Shown: positions 17,100 to 25,941 of the stretch, piece by piece | Layout of the letters: each line of letters opens with the position of its first letter | How positions within the stretch are numbered: the stretch's first letter is position 1 | Assembly: GCA_910588225.1 (NCBI GenBank) | Contig: CAJUQT010000015.1 | Coordinates: 18,180 to 82,179 of the forward strand | Direction: 5' to 3' | Length of the DNA: 64,000 nucleotides | Source: an uncultured Acetatifactor sp. | GTDB lineage: Bacteria; Bacillota; Clostridia; Lachnospirales; Lachnospiraceae | Notes under the pieces: model-generated | Seen by the model: the letters and a program-made list of their open reading frames with translations, nothing else | What the model was told of the DNA's origin: nothing | Database searches by the model: none | Made by a program: the position numbers and the translations under genes

Positions 17100-18422
17100 T
17101 CACATCTCCAAAAGCTTTGCCACAGCGGCAAACATGGTTCCTGTGGCGCCGATCTGCAGTCTGCCGTTTTCTCTGCGTGACACTGCCGGTCCAACCATGT
17201 CAAAATGCGCCCAGGGCTTTCCTTTGGTGAATTCCTCCAGGAAGCATGCTGCCACACTGGCTCCCGCCTTCTTGTCCGGCATGTAATTGGCCATATCCGC
17301 CGTTTTTGTCCAGAACAGCTGCCGCTTGTAGCGCTCTCCCAGAGGCAGGCGCCAAACAGACTCTCCGATGCCTGTCGCTGCTTTCTCCACCATCCCGGCC
17401 AGTGCCTCTTCATTGCAGAAAAATCCCGTGGTTTCATCTCCCAAAGCCTCTCTGCAGGAGCAGGTCAGCGTCCCCAGGTCTATCAGACGGTCTCCCCGTT
17501 CTGCGGCAAAGAAAAGTCCGTCTCCCAGCAACAGCCGCCCTTCCGCATCTGTATTATATACCTCCACAGTCCGGCCTGACAGCATGGTAATCACATCTCC
17601 CATCCGAAGGCTCCTGTCTCCCACCGCATTTTCCGCCAGCGGAATCACGCCCTCCAGAGGAAACGCACAGGATATGTCTGCCGCATATTCCAGCAGACAC
17701 AATACATCGGCCCCGCCGCACATATCATATTTCATACCCTCCATGTCTCCCATGGATTTCAGATGCATCCCGCCGCTGTCAAACATGACGCCCTTTCCCA
17801 CCAGAGCCGTCACAGGACCTTTCCCTTTTCCGCCATAACGCAGATGCAGCAGAGCTGCCGGCGTTCCCGAAGCCTGATTCACAGCCAGAATTCCTCCGCA
17901 GCCCATTTGTGTCAGCTCCCCATCCCGATAAATCTCCAGAGACAGGGAAGGCTTTTCCCGAACCAATTGCTCCGCATAGAGACAGAAGGCGTCCGCCGTC
18001 AGGTAATTGGGAGGCAGATCTCCCAGCATTCTGGCATAATTCCTGCACCGGCCCAGCGCTTCTCCTTTTGCTGCCTCTTCCCCAATCTCTTCCTTCGACA
18101 CCAGACAGACTGTCACATCCGGTACCGCTGCCAGTCTGTCCCGCAGTGCATACACATTTCCGCAGCCACACTCCTTCAGGGCTTCTCTTCCGAACCGATA
18201 TGCCCCCTGCAATAAGCATTCTGCAATAAATCCTGCCGCTTCCCCTGCCGGGCCGCCATACACCCCTTCCGCAAAGACGTCCACATCAAACTGACAGTCC
18301 TCTCTCAGAGCATATCCCTGTCTGTTTACACTGTCTCTCAGACTTTCCCTGTCCCCCTGCACTCCCTTGAAAGAGAGTACGGAAATGCCCTCCTGCCTTT
18401 CCCTTTTATGGACAAATTTCAT
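17100..18422 (-). CDS. Leucyl aminopeptidase family M17
   Basis: A 440-residue cytosolic metallo-aminopeptidase. The catalytic half is intact: VGKGVMFDSGGMHLKSMGDMEGMKYDMCGGADV (about residues 215-247, metal ligands Lys and Asp) and the family signature NTDAEGRLLLGD (about 290-301, ligands Asp and Glu), followed by LIDLGTLT. The N-terminal half is short and diverged, as in other clostridial relatives. AAAGGAG precedes the ATG. Its gene follows the GH4 gene with a hairpin in between and precedes a repeat-filled gap. Role: peptide turnover; no link to the neighbouring sugar genes is apparent. Confidence 0.9.
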   Translation of the reverse strand: MKFVHKRERQEGISVLSFKGVQGDRESLRDSVNRQGYALREDCQFDVDVFAEGVYGGPAGEAAGFIAECLLQGAYRFGREALKECGCGNVYALRDRLAAVPDVTVCLVSKEEIGEEAAKGEALGRCRNYARMLGDLPPNYLTADAFCLYAEQLVREKPSLSLEIYRDGELTQMGCGGILAVNQASGTPAALLHLRYGGKGKGPVTALVGKGVMFDSGGMHLKSMGDMEGMKYDMCGGADVLCLLEYAADISCAFPLEGVIPLAENAVGDRSLRMGDVITMLSGRTVEVYNTDAEGRLLLGDGLFFAAERGDRLIDLGTLTCSCREALGDETTGFFCNEEALAGMVEKAATGIGESVWRLPLGERYKRQLFWTKTADMANYMPDKKAGASVAACFLEEFTKGKPWAHFDMVGPAVSRRENGRLQIGATGTMFAAVAKLLEM

Positions 18423-18447
18423 TTTGAATACTCCTTTATTCTGAAAA

Positions 18448-18483
18448 TTCGCAGCAGTTCGGATAACTCCAAATTACTGCGAA
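18448..18483 (-). terminator. Hairpin with short T run between GH4 and aminopeptidase genes
   Basis: On the minus strand a 16-base stem with one mismatch and two G-U pairs (TTCGCAGTAATTTGGA pairing with TCCGAACTGCTGCGAA, loop GTTA) is followed by TTTT. It may terminate the GH4 transcript or act as a leader hairpin; it ends about 10 bases before the aminopeptidase ribosome binding site. Confidence 0.45.
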
Positions 18484-18638
18484 CTTTATTGGTTTTACCT
18501 CTTATCTTTTTCTTCCATATCTATTGCAATAAAATTCGTTTTCCTTTAAAAAGCTTTCGTCTTGCAATTCTCCATTGTCTTACCTTCCATATAAAGCAGA
18601 AACGTACGTTGTATGGGGGTACTGTAATTCCGCCGCTC

Positions 18639-20003
18639 TCAGCTTTCTCCAAACAATCCGCCGTAAGCCTCTCCGTATTCTGTCAGCAGCTTATCCGCCA
18701 GAGAATAGGAATTAATCAAAGGATGCAGCATCAGCGCTCTGACAGCTTTCTCTCTGGACTGCTCCACAATTGCCTCGGCCGCCAGTCTCTCGTAATGCTT
18801 GATATTGCGGATTAAAACCATACAGTCTTCGGGCGGATTTTCCACCTTCACAGGGCAAATCCCGTCCTTCGACACCAGACAGGTCATTTCCACTACATCT
18901 CTGTCCCCAAGCTGCGGCAGAGCGCCATTGTTTTCCACAGACAGCACCAGATATCTTCCGGTCTCCGACTGCATTCCCTCGATGCAGTCCAGCATCACTC
19001 CCGCATAGCCGATGCCTTCCGGTACGGGCAGCTGTCCCCGCTCTTTCATGGGACGTCCTTTTCCCCCGGTCTCCACAGCCATATAGGAATTCTCTCTCTG
19101 CTGCATGTAATAGAGGAATGTCTGCAGCATCTCTTCCGGGTCACTGTCCGCGTCCATGCCCTGCAGTTCCTGGAACATTTTGCGGTTAATCTCCTCAATG
19201 TTGCGTCCTCTGGCGCTTCCCGCTTTCTTTATATTCTCCAGTGCTTTCTCCCGGTGATAATAGTAGTAGAGATACTCATTGGGCAGCAGGCCGGTGAGCC
19301 GAAGGACACCCGGCTCAAATCTCTGGAACTCCTCCACACCCTCCAGAAAAGCGTTATCCTCCAGCAGCTCTCCCAGCATCTCCTTACCGGAAAGCTTCAC
19401 ACTTCGAATCCAGGAGAGATGATTCAGCCCGAAGAATTCCACATACAGCTCCTCTTCCGGAACATTCAGATACTTCGCCATCCGGAATTTTGTGCTGCTG
19501 GGTGCATCGCAGATACCGATCACCCTGTCATATCCTGCATTTTTCAAAGCCTGAGTCACCAGGCCGGAAGGATTGGTAAAGTTAAAAATCCAGGCGTTGG
19601 GCGCGTATTTTTTGATCAGCCCGCAATACTCCAGCAATACGGGAATGGTCCGGGCCGCCATGGAAAATCCGCCTACTCCTGTGGTCTCCTGGCCGATGAC
19701 ACCGCAACGCAGGGCAATCTCCTCGTCCACCGTCCGGGAATGATCTCCCCCTACCCGCAGTGTGGTCACCACATAGTCCGCCCCCATAACCGCCTCTTTT
19801 GCATCTTCTGCGGCATATACCTTCAGATCCGATTCCCCTCTTCTCACCACATGAGTACAGAGCTTTTCAATTATCTGAAGCTTCTCTCTGTTGATGTCAT
19901 AGAGCGCCACCTCATCAATGTGAAGTTTATGACAGCGCTTTAAAAGTCCGTTGATGAAGATGACGGTTCTGACACCGGCTCCTCCTATTACTGCTATTTT
20001 CAT
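18639..20003 (-). CDS. GH4 glycosidase, 6-phospho-beta-glucosidase-like
   Basis: A 454-residue NAD- and divalent-metal-dependent family 4 glycosidase. The Rossmann start MKIAVIGGAGVRTV binds NAD, GADYVVTTLRVGG and GVIGQETTGVGGFSMAARTIPVLLEY are family motifs, IFNFTNPSGLVTQAL follows, and the metal-site segment is GICDAPSSTKFRMAKYL, where the C-D-x-P pattern is closer to the CN-type 6-phospho-beta-glucosidases than to the CH-type alpha-galactosidases and alpha-glucosidases. GLNHLSWIRSV supplies the second metal ligand. The PfkB-type kinase gene next to it may provide the phosphorylated substrate, since the nearby importer is an ABC system; this is inference. Confidence 0.87.
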   Translation of the reverse strand: MKIAVIGGAGVRTVIFINGLLKRCHKLHIDEVALYDINREKLQIIEKLCTHVVRRGESDLKVYAAEDAKEAVMGADYVVTTLRVGGDHSRTVDEEIALRCGVIGQETTGVGGFSMAARTIPVLLEYCGLIKKYAPNAWIFNFTNPSGLVTQALKNAGYDRVIGICDAPSSTKFRMAKYLNVPEEELYVEFFGLNHLSWIRSVKLSGKEMLGELLEDNAFLEGVEEFQRFEPGVLRLTGLLPNEYLYYYYHREKALENIKKAGSARGRNIEEINRKMFQELQGMDADSDPEEMLQTFLYYMQQRENSYMAVETGGKGRPMKERGQLPVPEGIGYAGVMLDCIEGMQSETGRYLVLSVENNGALPQLGDRDVVEMTCLVSKDGICPVKVENPPEDCMVLIRNIKHYERLAAEAIVEQSREKAVRALMLHPLINSYSLADKLLTEYGEAYGGLFGES

Positions 20004-20078
20004 ATGAATAAATCCTCCTATTCCAGTTCCGTAACCGCACTCCAGTTACTGTTTCCAGTTCCGTAACTACTGATTTTT

Positions 20079-21002
20079 CTATGTCTCTGTAAATGCCCGG
20101 AGTTTTTCCAGGGTGGGGAACATAGTGTTGCCGCCCAGTCCGGTGCAGGACAGGGCGCCGCAGCCGTTGCCCAGGCACAGCGCGGTCTCAGGCTCCTCTC
20201 CTTTCAGGAATCCGTATACAAAACCTGCATTAAAGGAATCTCCTGCCCCTGTGGTATCCACCGCAGTCACGGAGAAGCCCTCCCGACTCCAAACTTGTCC
20301 GTCCCGGCAGCAAAGCGCCCCTTTCCTGCCCAGCTTGATCACCGCCATACAGCCTGCGGATGAGAAATCCAACGCCGCTTCCCGGGCAGTTTCTTTTCTG
20401 CTGTAATGGAGACTCTCTGTCTCATTCATCAGCAGCACATCCAGATAGGGAAACAATTCGTAGATTCTCTTACTCCACTCTCCGGTGCTGTCCCAGCCCA
20501 CATCAAAAGATACAGTGACATCTGTCTCTCTGCGCAGCTTTTGCAGAAAAGCAAGGTATGCCTGGTGGTTTACCGATTCCGTATAACCTGTCAGGTGGAT
20601 ATGTCTGGCCCGGGATACCTGTTCTATGGAAACTTCCCCAATATCAGGCACTTTGCAGTCTCCCCGGAAAGTGAGAAAAGACCGATCTCTGTCATCTGTA
20701 AAACTGATGGAAATACCTGTCTCAGCATTTATCCCTGTCTCCAGAAGCGAAGTGTCCACCCCTGTCTCTTCCATGTATTTCTTCAAATAATTCCCGTACA
20801 GATCATCTCCCACACGTCCCAGGAACACAGGTTTCATTCCCAGGCGGGCCAGTCCCAGAGCAAAAAGCGCGGCTCCTCCTCCCGGCGCTGTCTCCATCAC
20901 CGGCACTTCCCACTCCTCTCCCGCCGGCGGCAATCTGTTAACATTTGGCACCAATAAGTCCATATTGATATCTCCGAAAACAAATACATCCCACTTTTTC
21001 AT
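20079..21002 (-). CDS. PfkB-family carbohydrate kinase
   Basis: A 307-residue ribokinase-fold sugar kinase. The N-terminus VFGDINMDLLVPNVNRLPPAGEEW, the first signature APGGGAALFALGLARLGMKPVFLGRVGDDLYG (about 37-69), and the second signature VDTTGAGDSFNAGFVYGF (about 248-265, catalytic Asp and anion hole) are all present. Substrate is not determined. It lies between the GH4 gene and the sugar ABC importer, so it probably phosphorylates the imported sugar or the product of GH4. GGAAAGG precedes the ATG. Confidence 0.88.
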   Translation of the reverse strand: MKKWDVFVFGDINMDLLVPNVNRLPPAGEEWEVPVMETAPGGGAALFALGLARLGMKPVFLGRVGDDLYGNYLKKYMEETGVDTSLLETGINAETGISISFTDDRDRSFLTFRGDCKVPDIGEVSIEQVSRARHIHLTGYTESVNHQAYLAFLQKLRRETDVTVSFDVGWDSTGEWSKRIYELFPYLDVLLMNETESLHYSRKETAREAALDFSSAGCMAVIKLGRKGALCCRDGQVWSREGFSVTAVDTTGAGDSFNAGFVYGFLKGEEPETALCLGNGCGALSCTGLGGNTMFPTLEKLRAFTET

Positions 21003-21279
21003 CTGCGCATCCTTTCCTTCCCTGCCTCAAAATAGCTCCTCAAATTATTCCTTTGAGCTGCAGCTCCTTAAAATGCCTGTACAATCAACATTCCATGTCT
21101 CTTATACACAGTGATCACAGCTCTTTCATATACACAAAACCGTCGCACAAAGTCCAGCCTTCCAAACACATCCGGCTTTTGTGCGGCGGCTAAATGCTCA
21201 ATGCATTTCCACGCCTTAGAATCTGCTGCCGTCAGCTCCGTGAACGGCAATCCAAATATCTTTCCTCTGGGAAAGAAAG

Positions 21280-22203
21280 TTATCCCTTAACTGCTCCAAT
21301 CATGGCACCCTGTGCAAAATACTTCTGTACAAAAGGATATACACAGAGGATAGGAACCGTAGTAATCACTACCGCCGCCATCTTTAGGGAATCCGATGTA
21401 ACTCGGCCGACACTCTGTGCAATGGCCTGAGCCACACTGGTAATCTCCTTCTCACTGGACATGGCTCTGGAAAGCATCTGCTGCATGACAGTCTGTACAG
21501 GCCATTTCTTATTATCCGTCATATAGAAGGCGCCTGAGAACCAGTCGTTCCAGTGGCCTACCGCCGTATACAGTCCCACCACTGCGATAACAGGCTTACT
21601 CAAAGGCATCATGATCTTCGCGTAGATTTTGAAATACCCGCATCCGTCCAGCTTAGCCGATTCCTCCAAACTGTCTGGAATCCCTTCAAAGAAGGTTCGC
21701 ATCATCATCAGATATGTCACACTGTACAATCCCGGGATGATATACACCAGATAATTGTTGAGCAAATGCAGATTCTTATACTGAATGTAAGTAGGCACCG
21801 TACCGCCTCCGAACAGCATGGTGAACGTAATCAGGAAATTAATCAGCTTACCGCCGGGCAGCAGCTTTTCCTTCAGTGCAAAGGCGGCAAGAGAGATACA
21901 GAGCAAGGTACAGGTAGTACCGACTACCACTCTTCCAACCGTAACTATGTACCCCCGCATAATGCTGCCATCCTTGAACACTTCATTGTAATTGTCCAGT
22001 GTCCACTCTCTGGGCCAGAAATACACGCCGCCTTTTGCAGCATCCTTGCCGTCGTTAAAAGACAATGCCAGAACATTCAGACAGGGAAGGATAATGAGCA
22101 GACAGAAGGCAATCAGAATCAGATAAATAAAGGCCTGCATTATCCTTTCGTTCAGATTTGTCTTTACTTTTGTTCCTGTTTGCAAATGCCTATTTCTACT
22201 CAT
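21280..22203 (-). CDS. Carbohydrate ABC transporter permease, LplC/YtcP type
   Basis: A 307-residue inner-membrane permease, started at the ATG at 22203 because GGGAGGG lies 6 bases upstream; the longer frame adds an unlikely leader. About six membrane segments are visible, from FIYLILIAFCLLIILPCLNVLALSF near the N-terminus to MAAVVITTVPILCVYPFVQKYF near the end. The EAA loop for the ATPase reads EESAKLDGCGYFKIYAKIMMPLSKP (about residues 195-219). The VKG C-terminus is typical. It works with the solute-binding protein and LplB-type permease upstream; no ATPase gene is present, so a shared MsmX-type ATPase is expected. Confidence 0.9.
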   Translation of the reverse strand: MSRNRHLQTGTKVKTNLNERIMQAFIYLILIAFCLLIILPCLNVLALSFNDGKDAAKGGVYFWPREWTLDNYNEVFKDGSIMRGYIVTVGRVVVGTTCTLLCISLAAFALKEKLLPGGKLINFLITFTMLFGGGTVPTYIQYKNLHLLNNYLVYIIPGLYSVTYLMMMRTFFEGIPDSLEESAKLDGCGYFKIYAKIMMPLSKPVIAVVGLYTAVGHWNDWFSGAFYMTDNKKWPVQTVMQQMLSRAMSSEKEITSVAQAIAQSVGRVTSDSLKMAAVVITTVPILCVYPFVQKYFAQGAMIGAVKG

Positions 22204-22250
22204 AGCACCCTCCCTGCATATTGTTTTCAACTCATGAATCATACTTTTTC

Positions 22251-22282
22251 ATGATACTGCGGGAACAATCCCGCAGTATCAT
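22251..22282 (-). promoter_or_regulatory. Perfect hairpin between binding-protein and permease genes
   Basis: A perfect 14-bp stem (ATGATACTGCGGGA and its complement) with a 4-base loop sits between the binding-protein stop and the second permease start. There is no T run after it on the minus strand, so it is more likely a 3'-end-protecting or processing hairpin that sets a high binding-protein to permease ratio than a full terminator. Confidence 0.65.
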
Positions 22283-22307
22283 ATCAATGTCATTGTCTCG
22301 TAAAATA

Positions 22308-24116
22308 TTAGCGGTAAAAACTGATTGCCTTCGGATCTTCCTGATAAATCGCCTTCAGTTTTTCCTTGAACTTGTCTACACCTGCAGACTTCAACTGCGC
22401 CCGGAAGCTTTCAATGATGGTCTTCACTTCAGCGTCATCCTTGGCAAAAATCGCCTGTACCAGAACATCATTAAAGTTGAGCAGATCCAGCTGTGCCTTC
22501 ACGTCTGCCATATCTTCCGTATTCAGATAACTGGTTGCTCCCAGGCCCTCGACCAGCTTATATTCTCTGGGATACTGTGTGGCAAGGTCCACACTTCTCT
22601 GGAAAGTAGAGCTTCCCGTTGCACCCGGTCTTACCTCGCCGAAATTATCGATATTATTCTTATTGGTTGTAATAAACTCGAACAGATAAACTCCGCTTCC
22701 GCCGAATGCCGCACCCACTTCATTCCACATCCACTTTTCATCACTTGCATTCAGATGCTCCAGCGCCTCGTCTGTCAGCACAGGCTTGCCGTCTACCATA
22801 TTATAGGTAAGTCCTTCTATGCCATACTGGGTCAGAAGCTGTCCTTCATAAGTGGAAAGCCAGTCAAAGAAACGGAAGATCTCTTCGGGATTCTCTGCGT
22901 CCGCGGAAATTGCCAGACAGCCGCGTCCGCTCTTGCCGGAAGTAACAGTCTTGTTGTCGCCCTGAAGATCGTTCAGAGGTCCAAGGGGAATCCAGTCTTC
23001 CGACTCATAAATAATATCCACATAGTTGTGAACATCGCCTATAATAGCACAGCTATGGCTTCTGTAAAGCTCCTCGGCTCTGGTTTCATCCATGGTAAAG
23101 TATTCCTGATGCATCAGACCCTCGTTCAGAAGCTTACGCACATAATCGATCAGCTCATATACATGGTCAGTCTCCGCTACATGATAAATCTCTCCGTTTT
23201 CATCCATGTTGTAGTCGTCACTGACACCCCAGATCAGACCACGGAAGTCAAAGTCCATGGCATCCACGGAACCGCCCCAGTATTTGGGTCCCAGAGGAAT
23301 CACATCATTACCATTGTCATCCTTGAAGTCGCCCTCTTTGATCTTTACCAGCAGATTGTAGAAATCTTCCGAGGTACGAACAGAGGTAGGATCAATATTC
23401 AGCGCATCTATGATAGACTTCTGAATATAAGGTCCGCCTATGTAAGCTTCTGTGGGATCATAGATCAAGGATCTGTCTACTTCGTCTATACCCAAATGCA
23501 GCAGATACACCGCGCCATCAAAATCCTCACGGAACACAATATTCTTGTAAGTATCATTGGGAAGATATCCATCCTCCATGTACTTGGAATACACCTTTGA
23601 ATTCGGTATATATTCGGAGATATCTGCAAACAGGCCGTCCTTTGCCGCCTTATACAGAAGCGGGAACTCCGGTCTGGCCGAGTTGTTCAGATAGCAGACA
23701 ATGGCATCGGGAATCGTGCCTGCCGCCAGCTGAGCAGCCAGCGTTTTGCTGTTGCTCTCGCCAGGCGTAAACGTAATTTTGAGCTGAATCCCTGTGCGCT
23801 CCTTGATCTCCTTGAATACCGGGTTGTTTACCTGATCATCCGGCAGCGCATTGTAGATATCATCCACATAGGCATGTAAAACGATCTCACGGTCTGCAAT
23901 CCATTCGTCGGACTGTCCGGCTTCCCCCTGACTTTCATCTCCTGCCCCTGCCGCATCATCGGATGACGGCTGTGCCGAAGACTCATTCTGTGCGGACTGC
24001 TGCGCGTCGCCGGATGTGGTATTCCCGTCATCGCTGCCGCAGCCTGTCAGAACAGTTGCCATCATGCTTCCCGCCAGCAAAACGGAAAACATGCGTTTTA
24101 ATACTTTCTTTTTCAT
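22308..24116 (-). CDS. Extracellular solute-binding lipoprotein of the LplA/LipO type
   Basis: A 602-residue lipoprotein: signal peptide RMFSVLLAGSMMATVLTGCG with lipobox Cys at about 26, then a low-complexity Ser/Ala/Gln/Asp linker to about residue 65. The mature part begins EIVLHAYVDDIYNALPDDQVNNPVFKEIKERTGIQL, typical of large binding proteins of the LplABC/YtcQ class that bind oligosaccharides. The end KAISFYR is intact. AAGGAGGG precedes the ATG. It lies between the two permease genes, the standard order for this importer class being permease B, binding protein, permease C. The ligand is unknown. Confidence 0.9.
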   Translation of the reverse strand: MKKKVLKRMFSVLLAGSMMATVLTGCGSDDGNTTSGDAQQSAQNESSAQPSSDDAAGAGDESQGEAGQSDEWIADREIVLHAYVDDIYNALPDDQVNNPVFKEIKERTGIQLKITFTPGESNSKTLAAQLAAGTIPDAIVCYLNNSARPEFPLLYKAAKDGLFADISEYIPNSKVYSKYMEDGYLPNDTYKNIVFREDFDGAVYLLHLGIDEVDRSLIYDPTEAYIGGPYIQKSIIDALNIDPTSVRTSEDFYNLLVKIKEGDFKDDNGNDVIPLGPKYWGGSVDAMDFDFRGLIWGVSDDYNMDENGEIYHVAETDHVYELIDYVRKLLNEGLMHQEYFTMDETRAEELYRSHSCAIIGDVHNYVDIIYESEDWIPLGPLNDLQGDNKTVTSGKSGRGCLAISADAENPEEIFRFFDWLSTYEGQLLTQYGIEGLTYNMVDGKPVLTDEALEHLNASDEKWMWNEVGAAFGGSGVYLFEFITTNKNNIDNFGEVRPGATGSSTFQRSVDLATQYPREYKLVEGLGATSYLNTEDMADVKAQLDLLNFNDVLVQAIFAKDDAEVKTIIESFRAQLKSAGVDKFKEKLKAIYQEDPKAISFYR

Positions 24117-24170
24117 TTCTTTCCCTCCTTAATTTTTCCTTCTATATAAATGGCTTTCGCCTGAAGGTTC

Positions 24171-25103
24171 CTACCATAGGCTGACTTCCGTCATCTTCTT
24201 GCATATCTTGTTGGCCGTGATCACTATTATCAGGCCCACAATACCCTGTATCAGACCGATGGCCGAAGCGTACCCGAACTGTCCGCCCTGCAGACCAACC
24301 CGAACCACATACACATCCAATGTATCTGCCAGCTCCATGTTGCCCGGCGTACGCAGCAGATAAATCTGTTCAAACCCGGAGGAGAGCAGACCGCCGATGC
24401 CCATAATGAACAACAGGCCAATGGTGCCTCTGATTCCGGGAAGTGTAATATGCCACATCCGTCCCAGCTTGCCGCAGCCATCCATCTCCGCCGCTTCATA
24501 CAGTGCGGTGTCCACACCTGCTATAGCCGCCAGATAGATAATGGAATCCCAGCCGATATTACGCCAGAGATCCATGAGGAACAAAATGGGATAGAAATAA
24601 CTGGCTTCCATCAGGAAGAAGGTATCTCCCTTGCCGCCCAGCGCCGCTATCACCTGATTCAACATACCGTTGTTGGGTGCCAGAATTCTCTGAATCATGG
24701 TCACGATGATAACCGATGACAGAAAATGGGGCAGGTATGTGATGGTCTGAGAAATCTTTTTGAACTTCATGTTCCGCACTTCGTTCAGCATCAGCGCAAG
24801 AATAATCGCAAAAGGGAACTCCAGAATACATTTGATCAATCCTACTGTCAGCGTGTTCTTTATCAGCCTGAAGCAATCATAGCTGGTAAAGAAAGTCTTA
24901 AAATACCGTAGGCCTACCCAATCGCTTCCCCAGATTCCCTTTCTAAAGGAATAGTCCTTGAATGCCAGTACATTTCCCGCGATAGGCACATAGCAGATCA
25001 GTATGTAGTAGACAACGCATGGTATCAACATGACATACAAGGGCCAGAACTTGATAATCCGCTTCCCCACCGGCGCTTTTTGAATCTTTGCCTTACTTTT
25101 CAT
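24171..25103 (-). CDS. Carbohydrate ABC transporter permease, LplB type
   Basis: A 310-residue permease, first gene of the importer operon. The N-terminus IIKFWPLYVMLIPCVVYYILICYVPIAGNVLAFKDYSFRKGIWGSDWVGLRYFKTF is diagnostic for LplB proteins. The EAA loop reads EAAEMDGCGKLGRMWHITLPGIR (about residues 198-220). The C-terminus KKMTEVSLW also fits. GAGGAGGGA precedes the ATG, and a TATAAT box lies about 36 bases before the start codon. Confidence 0.92.
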   Translation of the reverse strand: MKSKAKIQKAPVGKRIIKFWPLYVMLIPCVVYYILICYVPIAGNVLAFKDYSFRKGIWGSDWVGLRYFKTFFTSYDCFRLIKNTLTVGLIKCILEFPFAIILALMLNEVRNMKFKKISQTITYLPHFLSSVIIVTMIQRILAPNNGMLNQVIAALGGKGDTFFLMEASYFYPILFLMDLWRNIGWDSIIYLAAIAGVDTALYEAAEMDGCGKLGRMWHITLPGIRGTIGLLFIMGIGGLLSSGFEQIYLLRTPGNMELADTLDVYVVRVGLQGGQFGYASAIGLIQGIVGLIIVITANKICKKMTEVSLW

Positions 25104-25138
25104 GTGAGTCCCTCCTCTTCCTTGCTCTCAATGGGCTT

Positions 25139-25144
25139 ATTATA
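25139..25144 (-). promoter_or_regulatory. -10 box upstream of the sugar importer operon
   Basis: A perfect TATAAT on the minus strand; the -35 region (TTGTTT at 18 bases) is weak, as expected for an activator-dependent sugar operon. No cre-like site could be assigned with confidence. Confidence 0.4.
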
Positions 25145-25182
25145 TCGAAATACCGTCTTCCGAAACAATGGACTAATTTCTT

Positions 25183-25941
25183 TTATTCTCTGTAAATTTT
25201 TACACTGACCGGATAGTGGTCTGATAAATAGACACCGTCCACACAGTCCTCCCAGCGCTTCGCTTCCTTGAAATGCAAAGGCTCTGCCAGGCAGATATAG
25301 TCAATTTTCTCAGGCTGTGATAACTGTCCGTAATCATGGAAAGTTCCTCCCAATCCTTCGGAGGCGTCTGTCAGCCTCCCTCTGCCCCACAGCTCCGCAA
25401 GCTCCGGCCCGTCAGGCTCCGCATTGAAATCTCCCGCCAGAATCACTCCTGCCTCCGGGAACGTCCTGGGGCATTCTATTCTGTCCAGAATCTGTCCAAG
25501 TCCCCGCTTTCTGGCATCACCGGACACATGGTCCAGGTGGGTGTTGAACACCCGGTAGATTTCCTTTTCCTCTCTGTCATACAAAAGCGCCTCCGCCGCG
25601 GTTCTGGGGCAGATACTCTGTCCTTCAAAACGACTTCCCGGCCTGCCGGAATCAGAAAGCCAGAAGGTCTCCCAGGATATCAGGTCAAATCTGTCCGGGC
25701 GGTAGGCCACCGCCATCTGCTCATCCTGAAATTCCTCGCTTCTGCCGCAGCCCAGCACGTAGTAATCTGCAAGCTCCTGTTTCAGCCATGCCGCCACATG
25801 GGGCAGAACCTCCTGAAAGCAGATGATATCCGGCCTCTCTTCTTCCAGCTTTTTCAGAATCCGTTCCCGGCGGAAGCAGAAATTATTAGGGCCGTCCTGC
25901 TCATAATCACAGCGGATATTGAATGTCACAAAATGAATCAT
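25183..25941 (-). CDS. Endonuclease/exonuclease/phosphatase family hydrolase
   Basis: A 252-residue member of the DNase I-like superfamily without a signal peptide. The order VTFNIRCDYEQDGPNNF...RRERI, PDIICFQEVLPHV (catalytic Glu, about residue 43), FNTHLDHVSGDARKRG (His), VILAGDFNAEPD (Asp-x-Asn, about 168) and KIDYICL...SDHYPVSVKI (final Asp-His) is complete. Members closest to this length, next to carbohydrate genes, are usually phosphatases or phosphodiesterases of unknown substrate rather than DNases. The start overlaps the stop of the metallophosphoesterase gene (ATGA), so the two are made together. Confidence 0.88.
   Translation of the reverse strand: MIHFVTFNIRCDYEQDGPNNFCFRRERILKKLEEERPDIICFQEVLPHVAAWLKQELADYYVLGCGRSEEFQDEQMAVAYRPDRFDLISWETFWLSDSGRPGSRFEGQSICPRTAAEALLYDREEKEIYRVFNTHLDHVSGDARKRGLGQILDRIECPRTFPEAGVILAGDFNAEPDGPELAELWGRGRLTDASEGLGGTFHDYGQLSQPEKIDYICLAEPLHFKEAKRWEDCVDGVYLSDHYPVSVKIYRE

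Noticed and set aside
21068..21250. Sixty-codon minus-strand frame between the importer permease and PfkB genes
   Set aside because: It needs a TTG start, shows no recognisable family or membrane segment, and could be chance; AGAGGAAAG upstream keeps it only as a weak possibility.
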